From CAYUET01 sp964443875 (GTDB lineage: Bacteria > Auribacterota > JAFGBW01): a stretch of 64,000 nt of DNA. The stretch is taken from the NCBI GenBank assembly GCA_964443875.1, contig CAYUET010000004.1, positions 62,001 through 126,000 of the forward strand, written 5' to 3'. The number at the start of each line of letters is the position of its first letter. The stretch's first letter is position 1. The position numbers were made by a program, and so were the translations under genes. Shown here piece by piece: positions 7,621 through 16,382 of this stretch. The notes beneath the pieces are model-generated. The model had not been told where the DNA came from, ran no database searches, and saw only the letters and a list, made by a program, of their open reading frames with translations.

Positions 7621-9687
7621 CTAAATCAGATCGAGATTTTTAACTCTTTTTTCGACATAGGGATCCAGGAGCCTTTCATGCCCCTGTTCATCTTCTTTTT
7701 TAAGAATAAGACCCGTAATAGGGGGCTTGCGGATTTTGAAAGCCTGAGAGAAAAATTGAGTTTCAATCAGATCCAGGGCCTTTTGGGACCCTGCGGAGGT
7801 AACCACAATATATTTGTCTTCATTGTTGGATTTGCGCGCGAGAATCCATCCGGTTTCATTTTCCGGGAGTAGAAAATGGATTTGTATTCCATCAGTCCGG
7901 TCAATAGATCTGACCAGGGGATGATTTTGAAAAAGGGAATAGAATTCCTCAATAATCCCTTCTTTTTCCTCGGAGCTGGGAATATAATGGGGATCATCAG
8001 TCTTAAGGAAAATATTCAGTTCTCCTGAACTGACGTTGCGTTTAAAGCGGTTGTCCAGATTGATCAGAAGGCTGCCAGGTTTTTCTCCGTTTCGGGTGAG
8101 CGCATGAAGGGCACTTAGAAGTTCAACCGCCATAAGGGAGGCATCGTCAAAAAGGTAGTTATAGGCCTGACTGAAACCGAAATGCCCGCTCAATTCCGCC
8201 CAGATCTGAACAGGTGAAAGCAGGGCAAGGTCCAGTTTTTTTCCATAAAGTTCGCAGAACCGGCTGCATTCATCGGGCCTGGCCTCATAACGATGAACCG
8301 CCTTTTCCAGTTCAATCGCAGCGCCTTTGATAAAGGCAAAACCGGTAGGCACAATCAGGGCTTCGATCCCCATTTCGGCAAGAGAAGCCCTGTTTTCAGG
8401 CCTGGATTTGACTTCTGTAATCACGGTAAGCCTTTTGCCTTGGGGAGTAATTTGGGGCATCTGGGAGGCAACAAGGACTAAGAGCCGGTCTCCGTCAATA
8501 CTGATGCCATCCCTGCGCATGACCGCAAGCCGGTCTCCGTCTTCATCATGGGCGAGGCCCAGGACTTCCTTGTCGGGATATTTTTCAGAGGCTTCAGCCA
8601 GGGCTTTTTTCAGATGATCCTGGTTTTTGCTCTCCAGAGGATTAAATCCTCTTAAGAGTCCAAGTTCAATCAGGGTCGCGCCCAGAGCCCGGTAAATTTC
8701 CGCTGTTTTCCCCGTACTGCCTGTTCCGTAATCCAGAACAATGACAAAATCCTTTAAAAAGTTTCGCTCAAAGGAGAAAGGCTGCTGATAATTCCCGGAA
8801 AGGTTTAAAAAAGTGAGCGCTTCTTTCCAGCTTTTATCGCAAAGGCCTAACAGGGATTCAATATCCCGGCTTTCCGGAATCAGGGCGTCAATCACTGCTT
8901 TAAAATTTCCCTGATGTTTACGGTTAAGGGCTGTCATCACTTCTTTCCCTAAAAGGGCACAGGCGAGGATAAAGAGATGATGCAGGGAGCTTAATTCCCG
9001 CTCTTTCCGGAAGGGGATTTTTACAGGAGAAAGGTTTTGAAGGTCAGGGAGGGTATTCATAAGAATTCTGTCTGAGGCTTCTTTTTCTGAATGTCCTTTT
9101 ACCACATGGCGTTTGAATTCATTCATGTTTTTGCTGGAAATCGAGGTGATGAATCCATCCGGATAGACCAGGCAGTGTTTAATGCCGTTATCCTGGCTGG
9201 GATTATGGCTTGCGGAAATATTGATAACTCCCTTAAGCCCCGAATTTTTAAAATAAGCGGCTCCGAAATAGACATCCGGGGTTGTGGTTTCACCAAACTG
9301 AATCACGGAAGCTCCGGCAAGTCTTAACCCCTGGATATAGCTTTCCTGAAGTCGGGGAGAGGAAGGACGCGCGCTGCTTAAAGCACGGCCTATTCCTATT
9401 AAAAAGGAGGATTCGTCAGGGCACCGGGCCCATTTTTTCAGAAGGGGAACCGCCTTGAGGCCAAGATAAAAAACCACATGATTGGGAAGCCTTGACGCAT
9501 CGATCCTTATGTCGTAGGAACGGAATCCTCCGGCAACCAGATCCCTTTCTGAGAGTTCAATAACCGTTTCAAGGAAGGATTTTCGTGTTTCCCTGTCCCA
9601 TTGAAGAAAATTTTCTGCAAAACAAGGATCCTCAAAAATTTTCCCCTCTTCACAGAGAGTGTGATAGTCGGGATTATTCTGCTGCAT
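7621..9687 (-). CDS. Enlarged phosphoglucomutase/phosphomannomutase-like protein
   Basis: A 688-residue alpha-D-phosphohexomutase homologue, well above the family's usual 450-580. Domain I starts at FRSYDIR (55-61); the phosphoserine loop is SASHNP with catalytic Ser160; the metal loop is DEDGDR (381-386); domain III has PTGFAFIKG. About 120 residues (roughly 195-312) are inserted before domain II. The domain IV phosphate loop, normally R-P-S-N/G-T-E-P, reads RKSNNED, so substrate binding may differ. It lies 6 bp downstream of purM and is presumably cotranscribed. Catalytic Ser and metal ligands are kept, so it is likely an active mutase, but its sugar is unknown. Confidence 0.85.
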   Translation of the reverse strand: MQQNNPDYHTLCEEGKIFEDPCFAENFLQWDRETRKSFLETVIELSERDLVAGGFRSYDIRIDASRLPNHVVFYLGLKAVPLLKKWARCPDESSFLIGIGRALSSARPSSPRLQESYIQGLRLAGASVIQFGETTTPDVYFGAAYFKNSGLKGVINISASHNPSQDNGIKHCLVYPDGFITSISSKNMNEFKRHVVKGHSEKEASDRILMNTLPDLQNLSPVKIPFRKERELSSLHHLFILACALLGKEVMTALNRKHQGNFKAVIDALIPESRDIESLLGLCDKSWKEALTFLNLSGNYQQPFSFERNFLKDFVIVLDYGTGSTGKTAEIYRALGATLIELGLLRGFNPLESKNQDHLKKALAEASEKYPDKEVLGLAHDEDGDRLAVMRRDGISIDGDRLLVLVASQMPQITPQGKRLTVITEVKSRPENRASLAEMGIEALIVPTGFAFIKGAAIELEKAVHRYEARPDECSRFCELYGKKLDLALLSPVQIWAELSGHFGFSQAYNYLFDDASLMAVELLSALHALTRNGEKPGSLLINLDNRFKRNVSSGELNIFLKTDDPHYIPSSEEKEGIIEEFYSLFQNHPLVRSIDRTDGIQIHFLLPENETGWILARKSNNEDKYIVVTSAGSQKALDLIETQFFSQAFKIRKPPITGLILKKEDEQGHERLLDPYVEKRVKNLDLI

Positions 9688-9693
9688 GAAAAA

Positions 9694-10731
9694 TCAGATA
9701 TACCTGACTTTTTTCTCATGGTCAGGAACAATGTGCCCTATGATCTCGGATTCAGGGTAGACTTTTCTGCAGAGTTTAAGGCATTTTTCATGTTCTTCTT
9801 CAGAAACAACCAGAATCATGCCGACGCCCATGTTGAAAACCCTGAACATTTCCATTTTTTCAACACTGCCCCATTTCTGAAGACAGCTGAAAATGGGAAG
9901 AACTTTTATTTTAGAGACCTCCACCTCTGCTCCGATTCCTTCCGGGAAAATTCTCGGCAGATTTTCAGTGATGCCTCCGCCGGTTATATGAGCCATGCCT
10001 TTGAGGGGCAGTTTTTCCATGATGTCGTGAACCATGGGACCGTAACAGCGGTGGGGGACAAGCAGGGCTTCTCCGATGGTTGTCCCCAGTTCGTCAACCC
10101 GGGTGTCCACTTTCATTTTCATTTTTTCAAAAACGATCTTACGGGCCAGAGAAAAACCATTGGTGTGCAATCCCACGGAAGGAAGGGAGAGGAGAACATC
10201 TCCGTTTTTAATTGTGTCACCGGTGATGATTCTGGATTTTTCAACGATCCCGGTAATGGCGCCCACAAGGTCGTATTCCTCCCCGTGGTACATCCCGGGC
10301 ATTTCAGCGGTTTCCCCGCCGATGAGTTCGCAGTTCGCATCCCTGCACGCGGTATACATTCCCTGAATGACCTGTTCCATTTTATCCGCGTTCAGCCTGC
10401 CGGTGCCGATATAATCCGTAAAATAAAGGGGTTTTGCGCCCTGAACCAGAATGTCATTCACGCTGTGATTGACAATGTCCATTCCTACTGTGTCATGCTT
10501 ATTCATAAGTTCGGCGATGTTGAGCTTGGTTCCTACGCCGTCAATGGAGGTGACAAGAACAGGCTCTTTGTAGCCCAGTTTTGAAAGATCAAATAATCCG
10601 CCGAAACCGCCTATGCCTCTCAGGACATGACCGCTTTTTTTACCCGATACAATTTTTTTTATTTTTGAAACAAAACGGTTGCCTTCATCGATATTGACTC
10701 CGGATTCCCTGTAGGTCATGCTTTTTTTCAT
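9694..10731 (-). CDS. purM: Phosphoribosylformylglycinamidine cyclo-ligase (AIR synthetase)
   Basis: This enzyme closes the imidazole ring in de novo purine synthesis: FGAM plus ATP gives AIR. At 345 residues it has the family length. The N-terminus MTYRESGVNIDEGN matches the conserved Y-x-x-AGVDI-x-x-G motif. The GIGGFGGLFDL nucleotide loop, VTSIDGVGTKL, MDIVNHSVNDIL, IGGETAEMPG and HITGGGITENLPR are all present. The ribosome site AAGGA lies upstream of the ATG. No other purine gene is nearby; its operon partner is a phosphohexomutase. Confidence 0.97.
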   Translation of the reverse strand: MKKSMTYRESGVNIDEGNRFVSKIKKIVSGKKSGHVLRGIGGFGGLFDLSKLGYKEPVLVTSIDGVGTKLNIAELMNKHDTVGMDIVNHSVNDILVQGAKPLYFTDYIGTGRLNADKMEQVIQGMYTACRDANCELIGGETAEMPGMYHGEEYDLVGAITGIVEKSRIITGDTIKNGDVLLSLPSVGLHTNGFSLARKIVFEKMKMKVDTRVDELGTTIGEALLVPHRCYGPMVHDIMEKLPLKGMAHITGGGITENLPRIFPEGIGAEVEVSKIKVLPIFSCLQKWGSVEKMEMFRVFNMGVGMILVVSEEEHEKCLKLCRKVYPESEIIGHIVPDHEKKVRYI

Positions 10732-10856
10732 CGTTTGTCATCCTTCATGTGAAAAATATTGAGATGAGAATCTTTTAATTGGAAATACCCCAAGAGTAAA
10801 CATTTTTTTTACGAATGCCGTCTGAATTCTGCCTCGATTTTTACCCTGAAAGGAAA

Positions 10857-11015
10857 CTACGGAACAGGCAACTGTAAAATGAAGTAGATGTTCTGGACAT
10901 ACTTATCAAAATAGGTGCAGAACTGATTAATAATGAGATAAAGAACGCCGACAATCCAGCACACTAAAATCGCGTATTCGACAAGAGCCTGTCCTTTGGG
11001 TGGATCTTCTTTCAT
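10857..11015 (-). CDS. Small Flp-like pilin/pseudopilin (52 residues)
   Basis: The frame encodes 52 residues beginning MKEDPPKGQALVEYAILV. It has the Flp-type processing motif G|QALVEY, with Glu at +5 and Tyr at +6 after the cleaved Gly, then a hydrophobic helix. This is the signature recognised by Tad prepilin peptidases. The mature peptide would be only about 44 residues. A ribosome site AAAGGA is 9-10 bases upstream and the gene starts 15 bp after the stop of 11031-11804, as last gene of the TadE/TadG operon. The N-terminal motif is clear; whether it forms a pilus, a minor tip subunit or is non-functional is open. Confidence 0.72.
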   Translation of the reverse strand: MKEDPPKGQALVEYAILVCWIVGVLYLIINQFCTYFDKYVQNIYFILQLPVP

Positions 11016-11030
11016 GGTCAGGTTTTCCTT

Positions 11031-11804
11031 TTAAAAGTTTCCAAGCAGGATCGCCACCATGGAGCGGCCATGATCATTGTTTTTAAGAGCTTCAACGGTT
11101 ACGATACAGCTCTTTTTCCCTTTAATAAAACTGAGGATATTTTCGGGCAGTTTTTTCATAACGATTTCATCGGGAGCGTATTGTGCCCATCCTGCATTGA
11201 TAAGTGATGACCTTACAAGGCTTAAGGTATGAAAAGGATCATATTTTTCTGTATAAAACAGAGATTCATAATGCATCCCCTCATCCGAGGAGCGGATATG
11301 AAAGCCTTTTTCTTTTCTGAGCTCCCTGGGCAGATCGTCATCCCACTTATCCTCTGGTTTACTATTTTTCATATCAATATTAAAGGGGATAACCGTTGAG
11401 CTATTTTCTTTATCATAGGATAAGATCCCGTAAAACTGACGTTTTTCCATATCAAAAGCATGAGCGAAACCTGTTTTGGGGTTCCCTGTATCCTGAACAA
11501 GATAGTTTTCTTTAGCCCACTGGGTACAATAGGCATTTTTAATTTTCCGGGCCGATTCCATGGATTTTCCCATCCATAATCTGATGGGGATTCCGTTTAG
11601 AGTGGTTTCTGTGCCAGAGATGGAGGAAATTTCAGCTCTCGGATTTTTAAGGGCTCTAAGGGGTTCTTCATAAGCAGATTCGGAGGAGGGACTATAGGGC
11701 ATAAGGGTTTGAAATTCATCCCCCTTAAGTCCGGAGATTACCCCTACAGCAAAAATAGAAATCATAAGCAGAAGAATAAAGCTGAATAAGATCGCCTTTT
11801 TCAT
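11031..11804 (-). CDS. Hypothetical exported protein of the TadE/TadG operon
   Basis: A 257-residue protein of unknown function with one N-terminal membrane segment (4-25) and a soluble domain outside the cytoplasm. No Gly-Glu pilin motif is visible. Sequence after the anchor is charged with scattered Trp and Tyr and a conserved-looking FAHAFDMEKRQFYG. It overlaps the upstream TadE-like gene by one base and precedes the 52-residue Flp-like gene, so it probably acts in minor pilin assembly or on the pilus surface. Confidence 0.7.
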   Translation of the reverse strand: MKKAILFSFILLLMISIFAVGVISGLKGDEFQTLMPYSPSSESAYEEPLRALKNPRAEISSISGTETTLNGIPIRLWMGKSMESARKIKNAYCTQWAKENYLVQDTGNPKTGFAHAFDMEKRQFYGILSYDKENSSTVIPFNIDMKNSKPEDKWDDDLPRELRKEKGFHIRSSDEGMHYESLFYTEKYDPFHTLSLVRSSLINAGWAQYAPDEIVMKKLPENILSFIKGKKSCIVTVEALKNNDHGRSMVAILLGNF

Positions 11805-12523
11805 TATTCAAACCTGTCCGGAACGGAATTCAGATTGACACGCGGAGGCTGTTCCCTGCAGATGGGCATGGGGTCAAAGGGCCAGATATCTATCTCAAAA
11901 TTAAGAATTTCAGTGACAAGTCCTGTGAGCGTTCCCCCACTGATATCCACGGGCCCCAGAAGCCAGTATCCGGAAAGTCTGTCTTTGACCTGCGAATCCC
12001 CGCCTATGGCATTCCAGGCATCTGTCTGGAGTTTTCCGGTTTCACGGAAGTGGAGACTTGCGGGAACATTCTCCCCGGGGTAAAAATGATTAATGATATT
12101 TGAAAGCTGAAAGGCATGATCTGTTTCCGCGGAAGCGCTCCATAGCCCTCCGAAGTCAAGGCCAAGACCTGTAAAGGACAGGGAAAGAATCTCGCCCATT
12201 CCCCCAAAAGAAGAGGAGGTGGAATTGTTCAGATTAAGGGAGATGCTGTCGGGAAGTTCATAGGTGGTTTTTGCTCCGGCAATGGCATTGGCCGAAGGAA
12301 CGGGATCGCTGCCTCCGGTGCCCCCGGTATAGTCCACTTTTTCCCAGACAAGGTAGCGAACCGCTTTGATCAGAGAGATTTTCATGGAAGTGACTTTAAA
12401 GAATTCCCAGGTACAGAATAAAAAAATGGTCAGAATGGGGATGATTAATATAAATTCCACGAGAGCATTTCCTTTTTTTCCTGAGCCGTTCAGGAATAGA
12501 GGGGCTCTGTTTTTAATGTTCAC
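11804..12523 (-). CDS. TadE-like pseudopilin
   Basis: A 239-residue TadE-family minor pilin. The N-terminus contains G|NALVEFILIIPI with Glu at +5, then a hydrophobic helix, matching the prepilin-peptidase cleavage motif. The rest is an exported domain rich in Ser, Gly and Pro. Its 5' end overlaps the TadG-like gene by 11 bp. TadE and TadG type proteins are thought to sit at the base or tip of Flp pili. Confidence 0.82.
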   Translation of the reverse strand: MNIKNRAPLFLNGSGKKGNALVEFILIIPILTIFLFCTWEFFKVTSMKISLIKAVRYLVWEKVDYTGGTGGSDPVPSANAIAGAKTTYELPDSISLNLNNSTSSSFGGMGEILSLSFTGLGLDFGGLWSASAETDHAFQLSNIINHFYPGENVPASLHFRETGKLQTDAWNAIGGDSQVKDRLSGYWLLGPVDISGGTLTGLVTEILNFEIDIWPFDPMPICREQPPRVNLNSVPDRFE

Positions 12524-13874
12524 TGATCAGCCCTCCTTCGCCGAGAGCCTGAGCAAGAAGAGCGATACTGCTTCCTTTGGAGTAATCCTCACTTTTTTTT
12601 GCCTCAACCGCTACAAGCTCGGCCTTCCAGAAAGGATTGAAGAGATTGGGTGACCAGTCATCATTAACGCTTTCTTCATTGTCAGCGCCTAAATCGTTAT
12701 CCGAATCGGATCCCCGAAGGCCAGAATCTCTTCCGGAACCGGGGCTGGGGTCATCATAACGGGCGCAGGCTTTGGCAACAGCGGTCAGATCTTTTTCAGG
12801 AACTCCGAAGAGGCCTCCGAGCTTTTGGTACATCATCGTGGTCGTGAAATCTGAGGAGGATTTTTGAGCAATAGCATAGATCCCCGGAGCGATATTATTT
12901 TCATGATTAAAATCATAATAAGAGATGTTTTCAAGATCGATATCCGTTTCATGGTTTACAGCCGGCCACCAATCCATAAAGGCCGTATCCCATTCCCAAT
13001 CCCAGACATCCCAGTACTGGAGCGCAATAAAAGGGCCATCTTCAGCGCGCATTTTAGTTTTTTGAATATCGATATTTCCTGAGATTCCTATAAGAAGTCT
13101 CACTCCGATGAAGACGACCAGGCTGAGTTGAAATCTGCGATTATAAAGGGGAATGGACCCATTAAAGGTGCCTTGAGTAAAATCGCATATCGTCGCCTCA
13201 AGGACTTTTTTAAGCCCCTCCCATTTTCCTTTTTTACGGATGGCCCCTTCATCTCCCCCTCCGCCAAAATGATTGGCGGCGTTGATCACATCTGCCTGAG
13301 CAAAAGCGCCGCTGTTGAGTTTTATTGTTGGGTCATAGGACTTTGCAGCTTCCTGCATGGCAGAAGAAATATTTGCTGCCAGAAAAGTCTCCAGAGTGGA
13401 TTGAAGTAGTCCTATTCCATTCATCAGTTCATCCCAGGGGAGCTCCAAGAGAAGAGTAAGAGCCTCTTCTACAAGAGTTAAAAATGTATAAAGAAGGGAA
13501 AAAATTCCACCGACTAAAGGAAGCCCCTGTCCGTATTCACAGACTAATTTCCATGCTTTAACACAAGAGCAAAGCGCTGTGAGATAGGCAACAAAAGAAA
13601 GTTCAGCAATGATCGTGCGGTTGGTGTAGGCAATGTAATTGAGAGTTCTGGCCTCCCACACCGCTCCAGTAAAGGCGGCTGCGTCAGCGGCATTCTGAAG
13701 GCGCATCCTTTCGCCCACCAGAGTCCCTACATTATATACCGAAAACATTCCGCCGGCGAAAATAACCCAAGTGATGGCAAAGACTGCCAGCATCTGACCA
13801 TGAGTGTATTTGTAAAGCTTGCTCTTCCGGAATTCTGAAAGCAGAGTTTTTAAGGAGTCTTTCTGGGTTTTCAT
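12513..13874 (-). CDS. TadG-like Flp pilus assembly protein
   Basis: A 453-residue protein with the TadG-type N-terminus: a hydrophobic helix (about 25-48) followed by RMRLQNAADAAAFTGA, the typical motif of putative Flp-pilus TadE/G-like proteins. A second strongly hydrophobic stretch is near 85-140 (FVAYLTALCSCV, then LPLVGGIFSLLYTFLTL). The C-terminal half is a soluble, Asp/Asn-rich domain. No von Willebrand MIDAS motif is evident, unlike longer TadG proteins. It lies between two TadE-like genes. Confidence 0.75.
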   Translation of the reverse strand: MKTQKDSLKTLLSEFRKSKLYKYTHGQMLAVFAITWVIFAGGMFSVYNVGTLVGERMRLQNAADAAAFTGAVWEARTLNYIAYTNRTIIAELSFVAYLTALCSCVKAWKLVCEYGQGLPLVGGIFSLLYTFLTLVEEALTLLLELPWDELMNGIGLLQSTLETFLAANISSAMQEAAKSYDPTIKLNSGAFAQADVINAANHFGGGGDEGAIRKKGKWEGLKKVLEATICDFTQGTFNGSIPLYNRRFQLSLVVFIGVRLLIGISGNIDIQKTKMRAEDGPFIALQYWDVWDWEWDTAFMDWWPAVNHETDIDLENISYYDFNHENNIAPGIYAIAQKSSSDFTTTMMYQKLGGLFGVPEKDLTAVAKACARYDDPSPGSGRDSGLRGSDSDNDLGADNEESVNDDWSPNLFNPFWKAELVAVEAKKSEDYSKGSSIALLAQALGEGGLISEH

Positions 13875-13877
13875 TTT

Positions 13878-14543
13878 TTAACTTCCGCTGCTTGTAAGGG
13901 TTGAAAGTCTTAAGGCACAGGTGGAGGAAAGCCTGAGAGAAACGACAGGCAGGGCATCATAGTCTCCTCTTTTATAAAAATGTCCGGAGAGGGTGGAAAC
14001 ATCTTCAACAATGGCTTCAGAGAGCTCCTTTATGATTCTATTTGCCAGAGGAATTTCCAGAGGAAAATCAAAATCAATTTTTATCTTCAACAGTTTCTGG
14101 TCCTGGCTCAGCTGAAAAGTGGAGGCTGCGGAATTATAGTCGGAAACAGGAGAAGGCGCATTAAGAATGGAAATAGACACAGGAGTAAGCGGATTTAAGT
14201 TATCCGGGTTATCTGTGATGCAAAGTTTGACAGCTTCTTTCATGGCAGAAAGAGAGACAATGTCCGCAGACATTCTACCCAAGCCCGGAATAGAGAAAAA
14301 AGGAGCCAGAACCGTGGCTGCTGCTGCTTTCATGTTATCCATGTTTCCCCGGTTAACAATCCCGGCACGGGCTGCGGCAAAGGCTGCATACTCCAGGCAG
14401 AGCTTTGCATTCATTATTAAAACCAGCTGAACAAAACAGATCAGCATGAAGAGATAAACAGGCATGACCAGAGCAAATTCGACAAAGGCCTGTCCCTCAA
14501 TATCAGTCAGGCGGGCGGGAAGGTTGTTCTTAAGAAGAGACAT
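13878..14543 (-). CDS. TadE-like pseudopilin
   Basis: A 221-residue TadE-family protein. The processing motif G|QAFVEFALVMPV lies at about 18-30, followed by a hydrophobic helix and by LEYAAFAAARAGIVN, a common TadE continuation. It is the first gene of the leftward operon tadE, tadG, tadE, hypothetical, Flp-like, and diverges from the main Tad operon, whose Flp gene starts 163 bp away. A ribosome site AAAGGA precedes the ATG. Confidence 0.85.
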   Translation of the reverse strand: MSLLKNNLPARLTDIEGQAFVEFALVMPVYLFMLICFVQLVLIMNAKLCLEYAAFAAARAGIVNRGNMDNMKAAAATVLAPFFSIPGLGRMSADIVSLSAMKEAVKLCITDNPDNLNPLTPVSISILNAPSPVSDYNSAASTFQLSQDQKLLKIKIDFDFPLEIPLANRIIKELSEAIVEDVSTLSGHFYKRGDYDALPVVSLRLSSTCALRLSTLTSSGS

Positions 14544-14614
14544 CGTTAGGAATTCCTTTGAAGGGTTGCTGAAAGTGAATTGGATTTTATTCCAAATGTA
14601 AAGAAAAAAGGCGA

Positions 14615-14642
14615 TTTACAAAAAAAAAAAATACTGTATTAT
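14615..14642 (+). promoter_or_regulatory. Putative sigma-70 promoter of the Flp/Tad operon
   Basis: TTTACA (14615-14620) and TATTAT (14637-14642) are separated by 16 bp containing an A-tract. Transcription would start near 14649, leaving a 58-base leader before flp. Confidence 0.55.
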
Positions 14643-14706
14643 TTTTTTAGTATGAATAAAATATGATCGAAATTCTGAGTTTATAAAAAATAAAGGAGGG
14701 GCTTTT

Positions 14707-14961
14707 ATGAGATTATTAGGAATGAAAAGAAAACAGGGACAAGGCATGACCGAATACATCATTATTGTAGGCCTCATTGCTCTTTCCGCGATTGTGATTG
14801 TGGCTCTTTTCGGAAAGCAGATCAAGGCTCAGTTTTCAGGCATGACCACTGCACTTTCAGGTAAAACAGCTGAAGTCACCTCTCATGAAGAGGCTGCAAC
14901 AAAAGAGGCAGATGCGGATAATCAGCTGTCCAAGTACGATTCCACACCTGACGCTGAGTAA
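14707..14961 (+). CDS. flp: Flp-type major pilin
   Basis: An 84-residue prepilin of the Flp/Fap family, the structural subunit of Tad pili. The cleavage motif is G|QGMTEY with Glu +5 and Tyr +6 after a basic leader (MRLLGMKRKQ), followed by a 22-residue hydrophobic helix. The C-terminal third is Glu/Ala-rich and soluble. A strong ribosome site AAAGGAGG lies upstream. It heads the operon for its own peptidase, secretin, ATPase and platform proteins. At 84 residues it is slightly longer than typical Flp pilins (50-80). Confidence 0.93.
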   Translation: MRLLGMKRKQGQGMTEYIIIVGLIALSAIVIVALFGKQIKAQFSGMTTALSGKTAEVTSHEEAATKEADADNQLSKYDSTPDAE

Positions 14962-14974
14962 GAAGGATTTTTTT

Positions 14975-15505
14975 CTGGCTCTGGATTTATACCTGACTAG
15001 ATTGATTATTTTCTTTCTATGTCTGACCTGTGCCGCCTATACGGATTTAAAGCAGAGATCCATCCCGAACTGGATTACTTTATCCGGAACGTGCGCTGGA
15101 TTTTTGCTGGGGGCTGTCGCCCAGGGCTACATGGGTATTATTCAAAGCCTGGCCGGATGGATTTTAGGTTTTTTCCCGTTTTATATTCTTTATAAAAAAA
15201 AGGGAATAGGGGCAGGTGACGTTAAGTTAATGGCCATGGTCGGCACATTAGGAGGAGTCAAAATACTCATGCTTAGTTATTTATACACTTCTCTCATTGG
15301 TTTTTTGATGGCGTGCCACTCTTTGCTTCAGGCAGGTCAGATCCGTAATGGTTTTTTGCGCTCCTGGCAGCTTTTTTTGAAATTGTTCGGAGTTTCTTCA
15401 AAACCTCTCTCCAGGCCTGATTCTGAAGTGGTTTTAACGATCCCTTATGGAGCGGCCATTGCTGCAGGCTCTTATATGGCGTATTTTACAATGATGCTTA
15501 AATAA
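14975..15505 (+). CDS. Prepilin peptidase, TadV/CpaA type
   Basis: An aspartyl peptidase of the inner membrane that cleaves Flp and pseudopilins. The two catalytic aspartates are visible in YTDLKQRSIPNW and GAGDVKLM, among about five membrane spans. The frame is open from 14885, but that ATG is buried in flp. The only good ribosome site, AGAAGGA (14961-14967), points to a CTG at 14975 with 7-nt spacing; TTG at 15002 is the alternative and would still keep the first membrane span. The start is therefore uncertain. Confidence 0.88.
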   Translation: MALDLYLTRLIIFFLCLTCAAYTDLKQRSIPNWITLSGTCAGFLLGAVAQGYMGIIQSLAGWILGFFPFYILYKKKGIGAGDVKLMAMVGTLGGVKILMLSYLYTSLIGFLMACHSLLQAGQIRNGFLRSWQLFLKLFGVSSKPLSRPDSEVVLTIPYGAAIAAGSYMAYFTMMLK

Positions 15506-15525
15506 ACAATCGGAGTTCTTTCCCT

Positions 15526-16374
15526 ATGAAAAATATTTTACCCCTTATCGTGGCTTTCATCCTGGGTTTTTTTGCCGTTTTCGGCGTTCAGCGTTATATT
15601 TCCAATAAAGATCAGGAATACCGTGCCAAAGTTCAGCCCAAGACCGTGATTGTTGCCAGCAAAAAAATCAGTGCCGGCCAGAAATTGACAGCGGATATTC
15701 TCAGGGAAAAGGATTTTCCCGCTTTGATGCTGCCTGAAAATGTGATCACAAAGGAAATGCTTAAGGATATTTTAAGAAAGCCGGTCAACCGGGATGTGTT
15801 CCCGGGAGAGCCTATATTATGGTCTTTCCTGGGATCTCAGCGAAGAGAAACCACCCTTTCCCAGGTTGTTAAGCTTGATGAGCGGGCCATCACCATCAGT
15901 TTGGATAAAATCGGAGGGGTTGACGGTTACATTCAGCCCAATGACCGTGTGGACATCTATATCCTGACCCAGGTTCCGACAAAAAAGAAACAGGAGGTTC
16001 TAGGTAAGGACGGCACCCTGACACCCATTGAAATTGAGGATAAAAAAGAAGCCGCTTTTCTTTTGTTGCAGAATGTCCTGATTCTGGCCACCGGAGATTC
16101 CTTCAGTAAGGGAACCATGGGAACTCAGCAGAGTTATTCCTCTGTTACTCTCGCTGTAACCCCCAAAGAGGCGGGACTTTTAAAATTTGCAACCGAAGCC
16201 GGACAGCTTTCCCTGACCCTCCGCAATCCGCAGGATTTCGGAGAGGCGGATGAGATTGAAATTTTTGACATGGATTCCATTCTGGATGTCGCCAAGCTCA
16301 GACAACTCCAGGATGATCGTAAAAAAAGAATTGAAGTTTACAGACAGGGTAAATCAGAAATCCTCGAAAGATAA
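15526..16374 (+). CDS. Flp pilus assembly protein CpaB/RcpC
   Basis: A 282-residue periplasmic protein anchored by an N-terminal membrane segment (3-20). A SAF domain follows (VIVASKKISAGQKL, then PVNRDVFPGEPIL), and the CpaB core includes AITISLDKIGGVDGYIQPNDRVDIYIL and VTLAVTPKEAGLLKFATEAGQLSL, the usual RcpC motifs. It is thought to stabilise the Tad secretin or bind peptidoglycan. It lies 20 bp after the peptidase gene and 8 bp before the secretin gene. Confidence 0.92.
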   Translation: MKNILPLIVAFILGFFAVFGVQRYISNKDQEYRAKVQPKTVIVASKKISAGQKLTADILREKDFPALMLPENVITKEMLKDILRKPVNRDVFPGEPILWSFLGSQRRETTLSQVVKLDERAITISLDKIGGVDGYIQPNDRVDIYILTQVPTKKKQEVLGKDGTLTPIEIEDKKEAAFLLLQNVLILATGDSFSKGTMGTQQSYSSVTLAVTPKEAGLLKFATEAGQLSLTLRNPQDFGEADEIEIFDMDSILDVAKLRQLQDDRKKRIEVYRQGKSEILER

Positions 16375-16382
16375 GGGTATCT

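Noticed and set aside
9601..10584. Rightward 327-codon open frame
   Set aside because: It is antisense to purM and the mutase start; purM motifs are complete and this frame has no recognisable domain.
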